The position numbers and the translations under genes were made by a program. 64,000 nt of DNA, from the NCBI RefSeq assembly GCF_910596095.1, contig NC_056544.1, forward strand, positions 5,735,655-5,799,654. The letters are read 5' to 3'. Of this stretch, positions 1-11,900 are shown in pieces. The notes below the pieces were generated by a model. The model worked only from the letters and a program-made list of their open reading frames with translations. It had not been told where the DNA came from and ran no database searches. Numbering within the stretch: the first letter of the stretch is position 1; every line of letters starts with the position of its first letter. This DNA comes from Thunnus maccoyii (lineage: Eukaryota; Chordata; Actinopteri; Scombriformes; Scombridae).

Positions 1-439
1 AAAATGAAGCAAAATGTAACATAATTGCTGTAGATAGTTTACAGTCAATGGCATTGTTAAAGCAGCTGATTTTTAGTGATTTGAAGGTGGAATGTAGCAA
101 AAGTATTTAACGTGTATGTTATTTGTTTAATCCATTCACATACAGAAATGTAAAATTGACAATTTGTGATTTTACAGAAAGTAACTTCTTGCTGTAACTT
201 CTTGACTGGTTGCAGTGACTTCTTGAACTCTTCTCATGGCAACGGGCAGAGACAATGCACAGAAGTGCTGGGTGGAGGAATAAACTGTTCATGAAGAAGA
301 AATACAGTTACACTACTTAAGTAGGTAACTGTATTAGTGAGGTAATTACCTCACTCTAAAATCACTAATGTTGTGTTGTGCAGATGAAACAAACAAGATA
401 CAATTGTTAATTAGTGAGCTCTGGAGGTGCTAGTAGGTG

Positions 440-585
440 GATTTTTTTAACTTTGTAGAGAGCCAGGCTAGCTGCCACTAGCCTTTATGCTAAGCTAAGC
501 TAAGCTAAGCGAATCACCTCCCGACTCCAGCTGTGCACTTAATGCACAAATATGATATCAGTATTGATCCTGTTGTTTGCTGTTT
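440..585. repeat. Ancient dispersed teleost repeat (GCTAAGCTAA-bearing)
   Basis: The stretch holds a short GCTAA tandem (about 490-510) followed by a cytosine-rich segment and text resembling a repeat common in fish genomes (tagctgccactagcctttat, then ctccagctgtgcacttaatg). Recognition is from memory of such repeats. The family name is not assigned and the copy is degraded. Confidence 0.4.
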
Positions 586-899
586 AACACCCTTGCTAGA
601 CAGGCAAGGGGAGAGTGTGTGTCAGATTAAGTGCCCATCCCATGTTTGTTCATCAAAAACATGAGAGAGGTCTAGCAAGCACATGTCCACCCTGTCAGCA
701 AGTACCTGAGGCAGGTGCCTCACCTGGTAAACAGTCCTGCCAGAATGACAGAGGAGAAAGAAAGGTAGGCAATGTGTATTTGTGCTATAAAATCAGTTTG
801 CCATTATTGAATGTGTGTACTCTATGGCAGATGATGTGATTTTATTGTCTGTTTATCTCACCAAGGTACACAAAGCAACTCATAATTGATGACCAATCT

Positions 900-1362
900 T
901 TGAGCAACTTTGGAGCAAACGACATGTTATACACAGAAGACGTCACATTCATCAATGTGGTACTGGGGCAGTTTTTTGCAGCCAGTTTGCAGCTTTACCT
1001 CCCCCACATCAAAAATGCAACAGCTAATGAGTTTATTAAATCTAATGCAAAATCACTCGGTGATGCTAAATCTCAACCCTGACCCAGAGGCAGCTAGCAA
1101 AGAATTTTTGGCTGAAGTGCAAAAATCTGACAACCACACCCAAGAAGCTTTTGAAAGATGCAAGATAAGTAGGCTGGAGGCAACAAAGACATGGCTGCAC
1201 AATGTTGCCCACCTAGTTGTGTTGGATGCAATATTTGTTCCCTACTTTTCAAATGGAAATACCACTGATTCAATGATTGCTCAAAGTGAAGATTTTCACC
1301 TGAAGGCCAATGCACTCCAAAAATGGCCTGAGTTCACTAGCAAGCCTTACGAATACAGCTGA
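900..1362 (+). other. Unrecognised open stretch, possible gene remnant
   Basis: Two overlapping plus-strand reading frames lie here, about 900-1082 and 910-1362. Composition is protein-like: the first contains NVVLGQFFAASLQLYLPH, the second contains EAFERCKISRLEATKTWLHN and ends at a TGA near 1362. Neither frame resembles a family I can name. No signal peptide, zinc finger or catalytic motif is visible. There is no convincing splice acceptor at the left or donor at the right. It could be a decayed host exon or an old mobile-element piece. About 1363-1687 holds nothing else recognisable. Confidence 0.25.
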
Positions 1363-1687
1363 AAAAAGTACTCATAGTTTGTGATCAAAAGAAAAGAAAA
1401 CTAAATAAAAGATGTTTTGCTATGTTTGAAAGGTAACTAGAATTTTTAATAAAAAGTCACCAACTCATCGGCTCTAGTGTAGTCTTTGTGTTCCACATGC
1501 TATAAAAATGATTTAGCATGTAAGGTTTACATGGTAATTCATTTTTGAGTAAAGAATGAGAAAAAGTAATGAAATCCTACTAATATAGTACTAATAGTAC
1601 TAATATAGTTTCATGGTTTGTTGGCATCCGGAGCAGCCAATCAGACAGAGTAGGCTACTCAGGAGGGGGCCTTAATTAGACTGGAAC

Positions 1688-3505
1688 TAGTGGTTATACA
1701 TATAACCAGTGTTTCCTGAGGGAGGGAAACGAGGTATAACACACCAGTATGGGGATTGCACCCTTTTCAGACAAACCTGAAGAACCTTTCTCAAAACGCC
1801 TGTCAAAGCCAATGAGACTGTCACAGGCAGAGGAAGTCCTGCCTTCCCCTGGGGCTGCAAAAGATCCTGTCTCTGCACAGTCTCTGCTCCTCAATCTAAA
1901 TTGCACTTCACCGAGCCAAATAGGCGGTGAGGGGCTGACTTGTGCTGTATTTCATTTCCCTCCCTCAGGTAACATTGGTTATGCGTATAACACCCAGTTC
2001 CCTTTTGGTTGGTACACTCAATACAACACATCAGTATGAGGATATAACATCACACACCGAAAATGCCGCCGCAGATAGTCTGAGATGAACTGGCCCTGAT
2101 AAAACAGCAGTGATGATGTCAGCTCTTCCGCTTCATAAGCTTGATGAATTGAGACCGTGTTAAGCACACAAGCAGTCAGCCCAGTACACTGTATGTTTTC
2201 TCAAGCTGAGAGGTGGAGAATCTGCACGGCTTACTGGAGAGAGTGGGTTTGCTGCTCGCGGTGTTAGGCTCCGGTGTGAAGCGGACAGCCAGCGTCTCAT
2301 CCATTGGAAGAATGTTAGCTAGCCCTGCAGCCTCCATATCCTTCAAGACTAAGAACTGGGTAAACGGCAGTGACAGCATAGCCTTAGCGGCTGTCCAGGA
2401 CCGTGTGAGCTCATACATAAAGTTGGGGAAAACAGGCAATTTGAGTTTCATCACTGCAAGCTGTTGTTGGAGAAAATAATTTCCTGCAAGCTGAGTTAGC
2501 TGTTGGCGAGGAGGTGGAGCAGGCCGCAGCACTTCAAGGTGCTGGTCTTGGTTGTAAGATCTCCAGTACTGAGGACCTGGTAAGGCTCCTTTTCATCTCC
2601 TCCACCTCCGACTTTGACTTTATCCTCCGAGAGGTTGCCTGAAGCAGCGAGGGAAAGCGCATCCTCAGACTGCACACCGGGCTGTACATTGTCGACGGAG
2701 ACAGTGAAGTCAACTGGGTCCTCCACCATACCCACGTACTTCATGGTAGGGAGGATATCAACCATCTGATCGCCACATGATTGTCCTTCTTATTCATCAA
2801 AGTCCCTGCCTTCAGGTTTAAACTCTACAGAGGACTTGAGGGCTTCAGATAGCAGTGGATCTCCGCATGCAGCTTAGCTTCCCAGCACCTTCAACAGGAA
2901 CGCCACACGCCTTTCCAGGGTCGTCCTTCGGAATCAGCGACAGTACGCACAGGTCTCCAGGTTAGCAAGTGCAGCTTTAGCATGCAACATGCCATGACAC
3001 ACCAGGCAAGCGTCGTGGGAATCCAACGATTCTTAGTAAGAAAACCTGCAAGCACTGGGTTATGGACGATATTTCAGCTTCCCAGTTTTGCCTTGCTAGA
3101 CCAGCTGGAAGAGCTTTTCTTTTTCTCAGGTGCCATTCCACTTGGCAATTTAGCTTGCTAAACAGAGTTGTTAGCTTGCTAAACAGGTGTGGGAATAGCT
3201 GTTAGGTTAGCAAGGCTAAACAGGTACATGTTAGCTAGGCAAAGCGGCTAGTTAGCAAGTTAAACAAGCGCTGAGTAGAGAGCCTTGGTAGCGATGCCTT
3301 GGGCAGGGAGCTAGCTCACCTCCAAGCAGAAAGTTAAATTGCTAGCAAGGTATCTACAAGAGTCAGGTTATGTGAGGTGAAGTGCCAAAATATTGAGGAG
3401 CAGAGACTGTACAGGCTCTTTTGTCGCCCCAGGGGAAGGGAGGCTTTCCCTGCCTTTTACAGTCTCATTGACAGGCGTTTTGAAAAAGGATCTTCAAGTT
3501 AAGGG
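1688..3505 (-). mobile_element. DIRS-like tyrosine-recombinase retroelement, broken fossil
   Basis: Long inverted terminal sequences bracket the element. The text at about 1780-1900 (including ccttcccctggggc) is the reverse complement of about 3385-3500 (ccaggggaagg and flanks). A second internal inverted pair, about 1690-1735 against 1958-2000, shares a ggttata...ctgagggaggg core. Between them lie minus-strand gag-like frames. Split and inverted repeats plus a gag-like protein are known hallmarks of DIRS elements. No reverse transcriptase or recombinase region is present, so this is an internally deleted, inactive and fairly old copy. Edges are approximate. Confidence 0.6.
2176..2765 (-). 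pseudogene. Gag-like remnant inside the DIRS-like fossil
   Basis: Two minus-strand open stretches (2176-2532 and 2496-2765) contain segments such as LSSKPCRFSTSQLEKTYSVLG (split here as SSKPCRFSTSQ and LEKTYSVLG). From memory these resemble the structural (gag-like) protein of fish DIRS elements. The remnant is broken. Assignment rests on the inverted repeats around it as much as on the protein text. Confidence 0.45.
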
Positions 3506-3619
3506 TCTGCGTAAAGGGTCAGTATGAATTGAATAAGAAGTTTTCTGAACTGTAAATCATGCAAAGATATTCCAGTAGAGCCACGGATTAAAAATATAGA
3601 CCTGTAAATGTGCATGATA

Positions 3620-3765
3620 TGTTGTCTTTAAGTAAAGTAGAATGTCTGGTGAAGATATTTGTGCATCGAATAAGCTAAAAGAGTTGGAGGAGACCAAAGC
3701 AGAGCCAAAGGGAGAATGTATATTGGACTTCCATTTATCAGAGTGCCACAAACAGACCTCAAAGG
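3620..3765. repeat. Dispersed repeat family R2, short copy
   Basis: The text gagttggaggagaccaaagc and its flanks recur at about 7845-7895. The same family has longer copies at about 7540-7905, 14860-15035 and 16270-16510. This copy is partial. The family is unnamed. Confidence 0.5.
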
Positions 3766-5220
3766 TAATGTTCATAAAGCTCTGTGTCTGTTGGATGTGT
3801 GAATAGGCAACTATTTGGTATTTTGGAGACCTTTTGCCCTCTAGTTGTAAGAAATCACTTGATGCAGCTTTAAGTGAGATTACGAAAGTATTAGCAGTTC
3901 TGCTGTCATTCTACTATCAAATATACGAGTAGCCAACTCATTACTGGTGCATTTCATGTTAAATTACTCATTAGTTTTAAAGTTGTAGCTGGTTCTGGTG
4001 GCATTTACAATTGTAATAAAGTATCATTGCACCTTATCTGAGTTTTCATTTTATTTTTGGTATAAAACAACTTAAAGAGGTTTATCTGTTTCCTCATTGT
4101 CTACTAAAATATATGAATGATACACTCAAACATATACATGTGCAGCACGCAAACCATCAGATAAGAGACAGATGTGTTAGTGTTATTGTCCGATTTACCT
4201 ATTTCTTTCACATCATTTCCTGCTGCTTTTTATTTGGACATTTTATTAAATAAATCAGCAACATGGAGACCTATATTTGCCTATTTCTGTTTCCTCCTTT
4301 CCCTCAAATAAACAAATAAATAAGCCCAAAGTTGATTTAGATTTGAGCTGTCACACAGAAACAGTTTTGAAACTATGGATTGAGATGCAAAGTGAACTGT
4401 ATGTTTAAGATGTGTTTTTCTCATGAAAATGTTGCCAGTACATAAAGCCAGAATTTTTGGCTGAGTGTGTTAACATGCCTGTTAATATTCCAATATGAGC
4501 TTTATCTTAGCTGAAGTCTTACTGGTTATGTAGGGTTTACATGAAGTAATCACTGACCTATCTAACATTCTGTAAGTTTGCTGCTATGTACCAGATGTAT
4601 CTTTATGATAGGATATTCAGATTTTCATATTCAACTTGGATCCTATCCAAGGCAAAGTATGTTGTTTAGTCAAAACCATGGCACGGGCAACATACACGTA
4701 CCTAACTCTCATGCAGAAACAGTAGGAAGTACAAGACAATTCTGTGATTACAATATCGAGTTTTTTACTCCAATATATTTATCTGTCTGCTGTTATTTTG
4801 CAGATTAGGAATTTATATGCAAAACATGTAAACAACTATAGCTCACCGCTAATGCTGCCAAACAGCATATAAAGTAATTCAAATTGGCTCCAGCTCAACA
4901 AGATACAAGATTAAAATCCTGCTTACATGTTTATGCATCAGTAATAAAAAAAAATATGATGAATAATAATATAACACCGACATGATTCTGCTGAATAATA
5001 AGTACGTAAATTTTTATGATAATACTCTTGTATTTTGACTTAATTAAATGGGAAAGAATACTTTTTCCTCCACTGGAGCACAGTTCAAATGATAAGAATG
5101 CATTCTTACTTATAACTAATATATAATAAAAAATAATTAAAATGCATTTTGAACACATCTGATTTTATTGAATTGTGTAGCTCACTGAAGGGCGAATATT
5201 CAGGCACTATAATTGAATGA
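3766..5220. other. Intergenic DNA upstream of neto1
   Basis: AT-rich sequence with no long reading frame, no recognisable repeat with clear ends and no RNA gene that I can support. The open stretches seen here are AT-rich and unlike protein. Confidence 0.5.
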
Positions 5221-5241
5221 TGCACACACACACACACAAAC

Positions 5242-5277
<36 letters not shown>

Positions 5278-5288
5278 ACACACACTCA
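5221..5288. repeat. CA microsatellite
   Basis: Imperfect (CA)n run with a few interruptions, about 0.3 kb upstream of the neto1 start codon. Confidence 0.95.
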
Positions 5289-5299
5289 CAGCAGGGTAG

Positions 5300-5624
5300 T
5301 TGTCGTTTATCGGCACTCTTCTGCAGCGGGTGCAGCTTTGTCAGTGACCGAGTCTTCTGAGAGGATTAATGCAGACTAAAGGTGGAGCAAAAATGTGAAG
5401 GTTTGTGGTGGACGGGAGTGTAATCCTTTGAGCTCTCAGAGAGACAGACAGAGATGGAAATGACGAACTCTTTGCTGTCGGACTTGGTGCATTTTGGGAA
5501 AGAACTGATGGGCTGAAGAATACATTTTCCCCACTAATGGGAGCTGGGAATGGACGGCTCCGTTTAGTCCAGACTATTTAATGGCAATACTGGAGACAGA
5601 GCTACTCATCCTCAGGGAACAGAA
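5300..5624 (+). promoter_or_regulatory. neto1: Probable neto1 5' leader / promoter-proximal region
   Basis: The sequence between the CA repeat and the start codon is more GC-balanced than its surroundings and contains several upstream ATG triplets, for example near 5453 and 5581. The ATG at 5581 is not in frame with the neto1 start. The transcription start cannot be placed from sequence. The role is inferred only from position. Confidence 0.35.
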
Positions 5625-8600
5625 ATGGTGCACAAACTTCTGCTGCCCATCGGTAAGTTTACAACTGAAAACATGTTTCATAATCTACTCAGATCTGTTT
5701 TGAAGATCAAGTTGTTAAATGTGTGTATATACAGTGTATCTTTATAACCCTATAGTGTACTGGTCGTCCACATGTCGTGTTTATGTGCTTCTTTCTGTGT
5801 TGCGTTTGTTGGTATTTTATCAGTCTACCGTTTTAGGATTTTTCAAAAGAAGTTTAAGCAGATTTGTGACAAATAGCAAAAAACATAATCTTTAATTTTC
5901 TCTTCTCTTCTCTCAGCTTTAGCAGCAATCCTCATCTCACCTGAGCCGTCAGGTGCCACAGCCACCAAAACAAAAACTCAAGGTATCATCCTGAGATATT
6001 GTACTTCACTCTTCATTAACCATGTAAAGGATTTGGTTATTTTCTGTTACAGAGAACACTGAATAGGAGGACTTTTTTGTTTGTTTGTTTAATCATAATT
6101 TTTTTCACACAAATCATTTTGATTTTGAGAAGAAATGATCAAAAAGTGTATACCAGGCCTTACCTGTAAAACTCACTGAAATGTGGTTCAGGTTAGAGCT
6201 AAAACGATTAGTCGATTAATGGATTAGTTCTATTTTGATAATTACTTAATTGCTGAAATCATATATTGCAGAAAAATGCCAAAAATTTACTCATTTCAGC
6301 TTCTCAAATGTGAGGATTTATGGTTTTTCCTTTTTGATATATCATTATAAATTGAACATCTTTGTATTTTGGACTAGACAAAACAAATAATTTGCAGATG
6401 GCCCCTTGAAAATTGAAAAGTTTTCACTGCTTTCTGGCATTTTGTATAGTAAATACTCATCGAGTCATTAAAAAAATCAATAGATCATTCAATAATGAAA
6501 ATAAATGAATAAATAATCTAGAATCTTATCTGGAGTTCTATTATTCTGTGATGTATCAAACCAGATCAAACCTTAACCTCATCTTCTAACATAAGTCAAA
6601 GCTACTGGGCAAAAAGTTGGACATACTGTCTCATATTCAGCTGTATACGTTCACAATGTCAAATGATTTTCAATAACAAAAGTAAAGATAACTTGCTCAA
6701 CATACATAAAAAGCCACAAGATCAGTTATTTTCTAAGGATACCTACCAGAAAATTATATGATTTATACAACAACAAATCTACACTTTCCACTGCATTTTC
6801 CAACTTTCCAACTAAAATGATGAAATGAAAAATACAAACAGCTTTCCAACTTGTGCTGAGCTTGACACTTTCATCAGTCTGTCTGTGTGTCTGTGGTACC
6901 AGTGAAGAACAACTCAGGTGTGACACCAGCTGGGCAGTGTGGGACCTGGGTAAAGGAGCCCGATGGAGGGTATTTCACCTCACCCAACTACCCTGAGAAA
7001 TACCCAGCTGAGAGGGAATGTGTGTACATTATAGAAGGTGAGGCTTTCATCTTGACCTTTTTATACTCTCAGTCACTCTCCACTCCTTCTGCTTCACCCC
7101 CTCTACTTTTCTCTCACCTGCTCTCAACCTCTCATCCTCTTCCCAGCCTCTCCCCGCCAGTGCATCGACTTGTTTTTCGATGAGAAGTATTCCATCGAGC
7201 CATCCTGGGAGTGTAAGTTTGACCACATTGAGGTCCGCGATGGGCCCTTTGGTTTCTCGCCCATCATCGGCCGATACTGTGGGCAGGAAAGCCCCGCATA
7301 TGTCCGCTCCAGTGGGAGGTACCTGTACATCAAGTTTGTGGCTGATGGAGAACTGGAGGCCACTGGTTTCTCTGCCCGGTATAACTTCACACAAGGTTAG
7401 TGATGCATGATACGGTGTGTCAAACCATCTAAAAAGCACTGTGAACTTGAATTCTGAACTTAATGGAGGAGGGCTGTGTTTTATCACACGGTGCTAATAT
7501 TCATGTGAAGACAGCTTTAAAACTGCTCTAATAAATATTTTTATATTAACAATGGATCAAATGGCCACATGTAATATGAAAGGGTGGCTTGTAGTAACAA
7601 ACACCCATAAAATTATCACCCAACTCCTCAGTTCCTCTCAGCTACGGAGCATTTTAGTGTCTTTTACAGCTTATCCCTTTAATGTTTTGGTTCAGCCTCA
7701 ACCTTGTTTCCAGCAGAGACAGGCAAATTTTTCTTTAGTAAAAAAGTTCTGATAAGTCAGTTGTACGCCACCTGCCCAGCACCAAACAGCAGACAGAAAC
7801 AGGTAGCATTTAGCATTTAGCATCTAGTCAGATATTTCCTTCAGGAGTTGGTGGAGACCAAAGCAGAGCTAAAGGAGAGTGAATATTGGACTTACAATCA
7901 TGCAGTGGCCATATACATTATATAAACCAAATGAATGACAATTGCTCTGTATCTGCTGTCCTGTGAAAATCATGTATCTCCAAAACATCAACTTTTCACA
8001 AGTTAAGCAAAATAGCTATTTGACATTTTTCAACTAAATGGTTTTTTTATTTATTTATGAAGACGAAGGAGAATTTCTCAAACCATTAAGTAACACTTGA
8101 TCTCTCAGTTTATTTGATTTTTTTTAAATTACCAAATTTGGAGATATTTGGAGATAATTGTTATTTAGTTTCATTTTAGTCTCATGGGTAAATAGAGGAT
8201 GCTAGACATGCTTGCTCACCTCTCACTATGGCAAAAAAGTGGAAAATACAGATGACAAGTTTATTCATGTTTCACATAATTTTGCATTTCTGCTGTATTG
8301 TTGTTCTCATATGTTCATACGATGTTGAGGGTATTACTACACCTCTAAGCCTTCAACTGCTTTCCTTTGCATTCTCTCCCACTATCCACTACCCTGCTGT
8401 GAGTTTGACATTGTCGGCTGCCACATGTCAAAACAATACCTCTCTCCCTGGTCATATAGGCCAATTAAAACACACATTATCACACATTTGCAAGCACACT
8501 GGACACTTACATTTCAAATCACACAATGTAATATCAATATACATATAGCAAATACACCACTGCTGTAACTGTAAGTCAACATCTTTCAGAATTTGAACTT

Positions 8601-8873
8601 TTAAAGGGAAAGACAGAATAGGGTGTGTGAGTTATGATTTTTTTTCTCAAGCCACAGAAAAGGCTTGTAATCCTTAAACTCCATTAAATGATCTGTGGCA
8701 ATGTACAATACAACCTACTGCTTTGTTGTTGTCAAAAAAAAGTTGCATATTGCAACTTTAATAGTGGTCTGGTTGCATGCTGCTGGGGACGTTCTCTCAT
8801 TTCCATTTGCAGTGCAGGCACACCAGCTGCAGCTGACGAGGGAAGAGGAGGGCAACATTTCTTCAAACACACG

Positions 8874-8948
<75 letters not shown>

Positions 8949-11900
8949 ACATAGGCACTTGTTCCCTCAGTCACACACACAAGAGTTAATGAAAGCTTGT
9001 CTTCAGGGGAATACAGCTTGTCAGTGCTGAGCCGTGGTAGCAGCTTAAGGGAGTCTGAGGCCGAGGCTTTATTAACAGCAGATTTTATAGGCCACCTACA
9101 CTGACGAGGGGCAGAGATTAATCTGCATCCCCCTGTCCCGCCATCCTGCCACATTTCTTTCTTTCTTAACATGATTTGGTATCCCTATATTATCTTTGTA
9201 TTCCTCAAGGGATGTTCCAGTTTCAGACTCTAAACTAAACTAACTAAATTCTTACGAGTCCATCCCACACACACTAGTTGTGAAGTTGCTGGGGGACTGA
9301 GGATGTCTGCCAGTGCATCTTGTCGCTCAGAGCTATTTTTCAGAATTCATTCATTATTGGCATTCTATATAATTTCACAGCATTTTACCCTAGAGTCACC
9401 TAACTATCCCAGTGTTAGCAACTTATTAAGCATACTCTGCAACAGACTATGAACCATGCTACAAACTATCCCTTTAAGAAGATACTTTTCATTATTGGCA
9501 GATCAGGAGAAGCTGTTTTCTGTCTGTTTACATCAGATGTAATGAGTCTCTCATGCCAAATGCTAATCTCCTGTCTAATTCCACTTATTGTGGATAGCAG
9601 GAGAGAATTAATCCGCTCACATGCACACATACCCACACAACATTTTCCAAACCTTGTATTTTTAATTAAACACTTCATAGGCTGAGACTTAACCTTTAAA
9701 TTAAATTTAATATTTTCGTCGTCGTCAATAAATCCTTTGAAAAGACCAAAACAAGCCACATGTTATTTTGTCTCTCAGTGCTTGTCGATGTGCCCATTTG
9801 TTCCTACTGAAGCTAAATATTTAAAAACGGGTCAAAAATATATATTTTAATTTTGAAAAAAAGGCTATAAAGTTTTCTTCAACCACCTTTTTTACAGTTG
9901 TGTGTAAGTAAAACCACATTTTAAAGGGGACCTATTATGCTCATTTCCATCTCTTAAGTTTTATTCTGGGATCTCAACTAGAGTAGCTTTGCATGATTCA
10001 CAGTTCAAAAAAAATCCTTATTTATCTTATACTGACCATTTAGCTCAGCCTCTGTCTGAAACAGGCCATTTTAGCTCCTGTTTCTTTAAGACCCCCCTCC
10101 CGATGACCTCAACTCTGTTCTGATTCTGGTTAACTTCTGGAAGCTGCGTCACGGCTGACGTCCACCAGCTCTGAAGGCTACGTAAACAAACTATAGTATC
10201 AGGATTTCACTTCTTTTTCTCCTTCTTTACTCCTTTACTGTGACATGACTGTGTAAGTTACGCGTGGGAAATGTGCTAAAGTGCCAACTGAAGCGGAAAA
10301 CGTCTGCTGTTAGGAAATAACAAAGGTAACATAGTGAGTAAAATGTTATTCTGCTGTCACCAAACGAGTGTATAGTATCTCCCTGCACTGTCCGTGCTGT
10401 GCCTGGAAAAGATGACCATATAAAGAAATCTGTGACAAGCTGACGTCAGCTCATCTCGAAACTAGAATAAAATATTGGAAACTGAACATTTAGCGCAGTC
10501 TGAAGCCTGAGCTTTTTGCTCAGAAGGATTACTTTTATATACGTTTACCTCATTATTTGAAACTTTGGCCTCATTTAATATGAACATCTGACATTGTAAC
10601 ATCATATGACTGAAAATAAGGAAAAGCATAATAGGTCCCCTTTAAGTTTTCATAATTTAGAAAATGACTCACTATCATTAATTAACAGACACTGACTAGA
10701 CAACCTTAAAGTAAGGAGTTAACATTAGCTGCAACACCGCTGGAACTATGATGATGATCTTGCAGCTAGATTGTGATGCTGACTTTGCTTACACTATACC
10801 AGAATGTTTGTAGTTCCATTTTTGCAGAAAGGCACATCATTTTAGCTATGCACTGATTAGCATGTCTCCCTGTATTTCAGTAAATTGACATACATAGTCA
10901 ATATATTCATACACAGAAATGTTGGGAGAAGATCATAAAATAGCTTATCTTTTTCATTGACAGCCATAACTTGAGTGTTTAGTAATGCTGATTCATTTGC
11001 ACCATTGATTATTCCATCAAACCCTCTTTAAAGAGTACATGTTGCATTTATTCATGTTGCAGTGGTGATTGCATGTGAGTTCTGAGTCAAGGATAGTCTG
11101 TTGACTCTTGGCAAACTTTGCTTATTCCAGTGTGTCTAACTGTTATTAGTTTTTGCTGTTGACAGCAATGGAAAGTGGAAAATTCAAGTATACAATAATC
11201 AATGAACATAATTATTTTTATTTTATTCCACATTAGTCAAGTGAAAATATATATATATGTTGTATCAATCAATACATTTTCAGGACTGAACGATATTAGG
11301 AGAGGATTTACATGAACCATCCAATATCTTGCCTTCATCTATTTTTTTTTACATATAGGGTCTCATATATACTATACCCTCATATAGGGTATAAAGCCTC
11401 TGGGAATACATTGTTGCACCACACACACACACACACACACACACGCACAAACACACACACACATACACACACACCCACATAGGAATGAATGTGAATAATC
11501 TGGCCAAGCCTGAAGCAGAAACGAGTAAGGAACATGAGAGGATTAATAAGAGTCCTTGTTGATTTGAGCCTCAGTTGAGTTCATCACCTGCTCTTCTTAT
11601 ATCACAACCTCAGACAAATGTGTAGCATTACCAACATCAGCGATAATGAAATATTTTTTACAATGCGCGAAACTTTTATTTTTTAAAATAAATTTTATAG
11701 CTGTATTTAATCAAAGTACGGATTTTCCCACAAACAATATGAAAACGGCTGCAGATTTGACATTTTTATCACCAGGTTGTCACTGCTGGTGGAGCCTAAT
11801 CTGTCCTGAACTAAGCTGGTATATCAGGATTTATAATCCACCTACCAAGTAGATTCATCAGCACAAAGGTTTAGGACACAATATCTTTTTCCTCTCTGAT

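Noticed and set aside
7047-7487. Minus-strand open frame of 146 codons
   Set aside because: Antisense to neto1 exon 4 (CUB1).
8688-9172. Open frames on both strands rich in Thr-His or Cys-Val
   Set aside because: Translation of the AC microsatellite.
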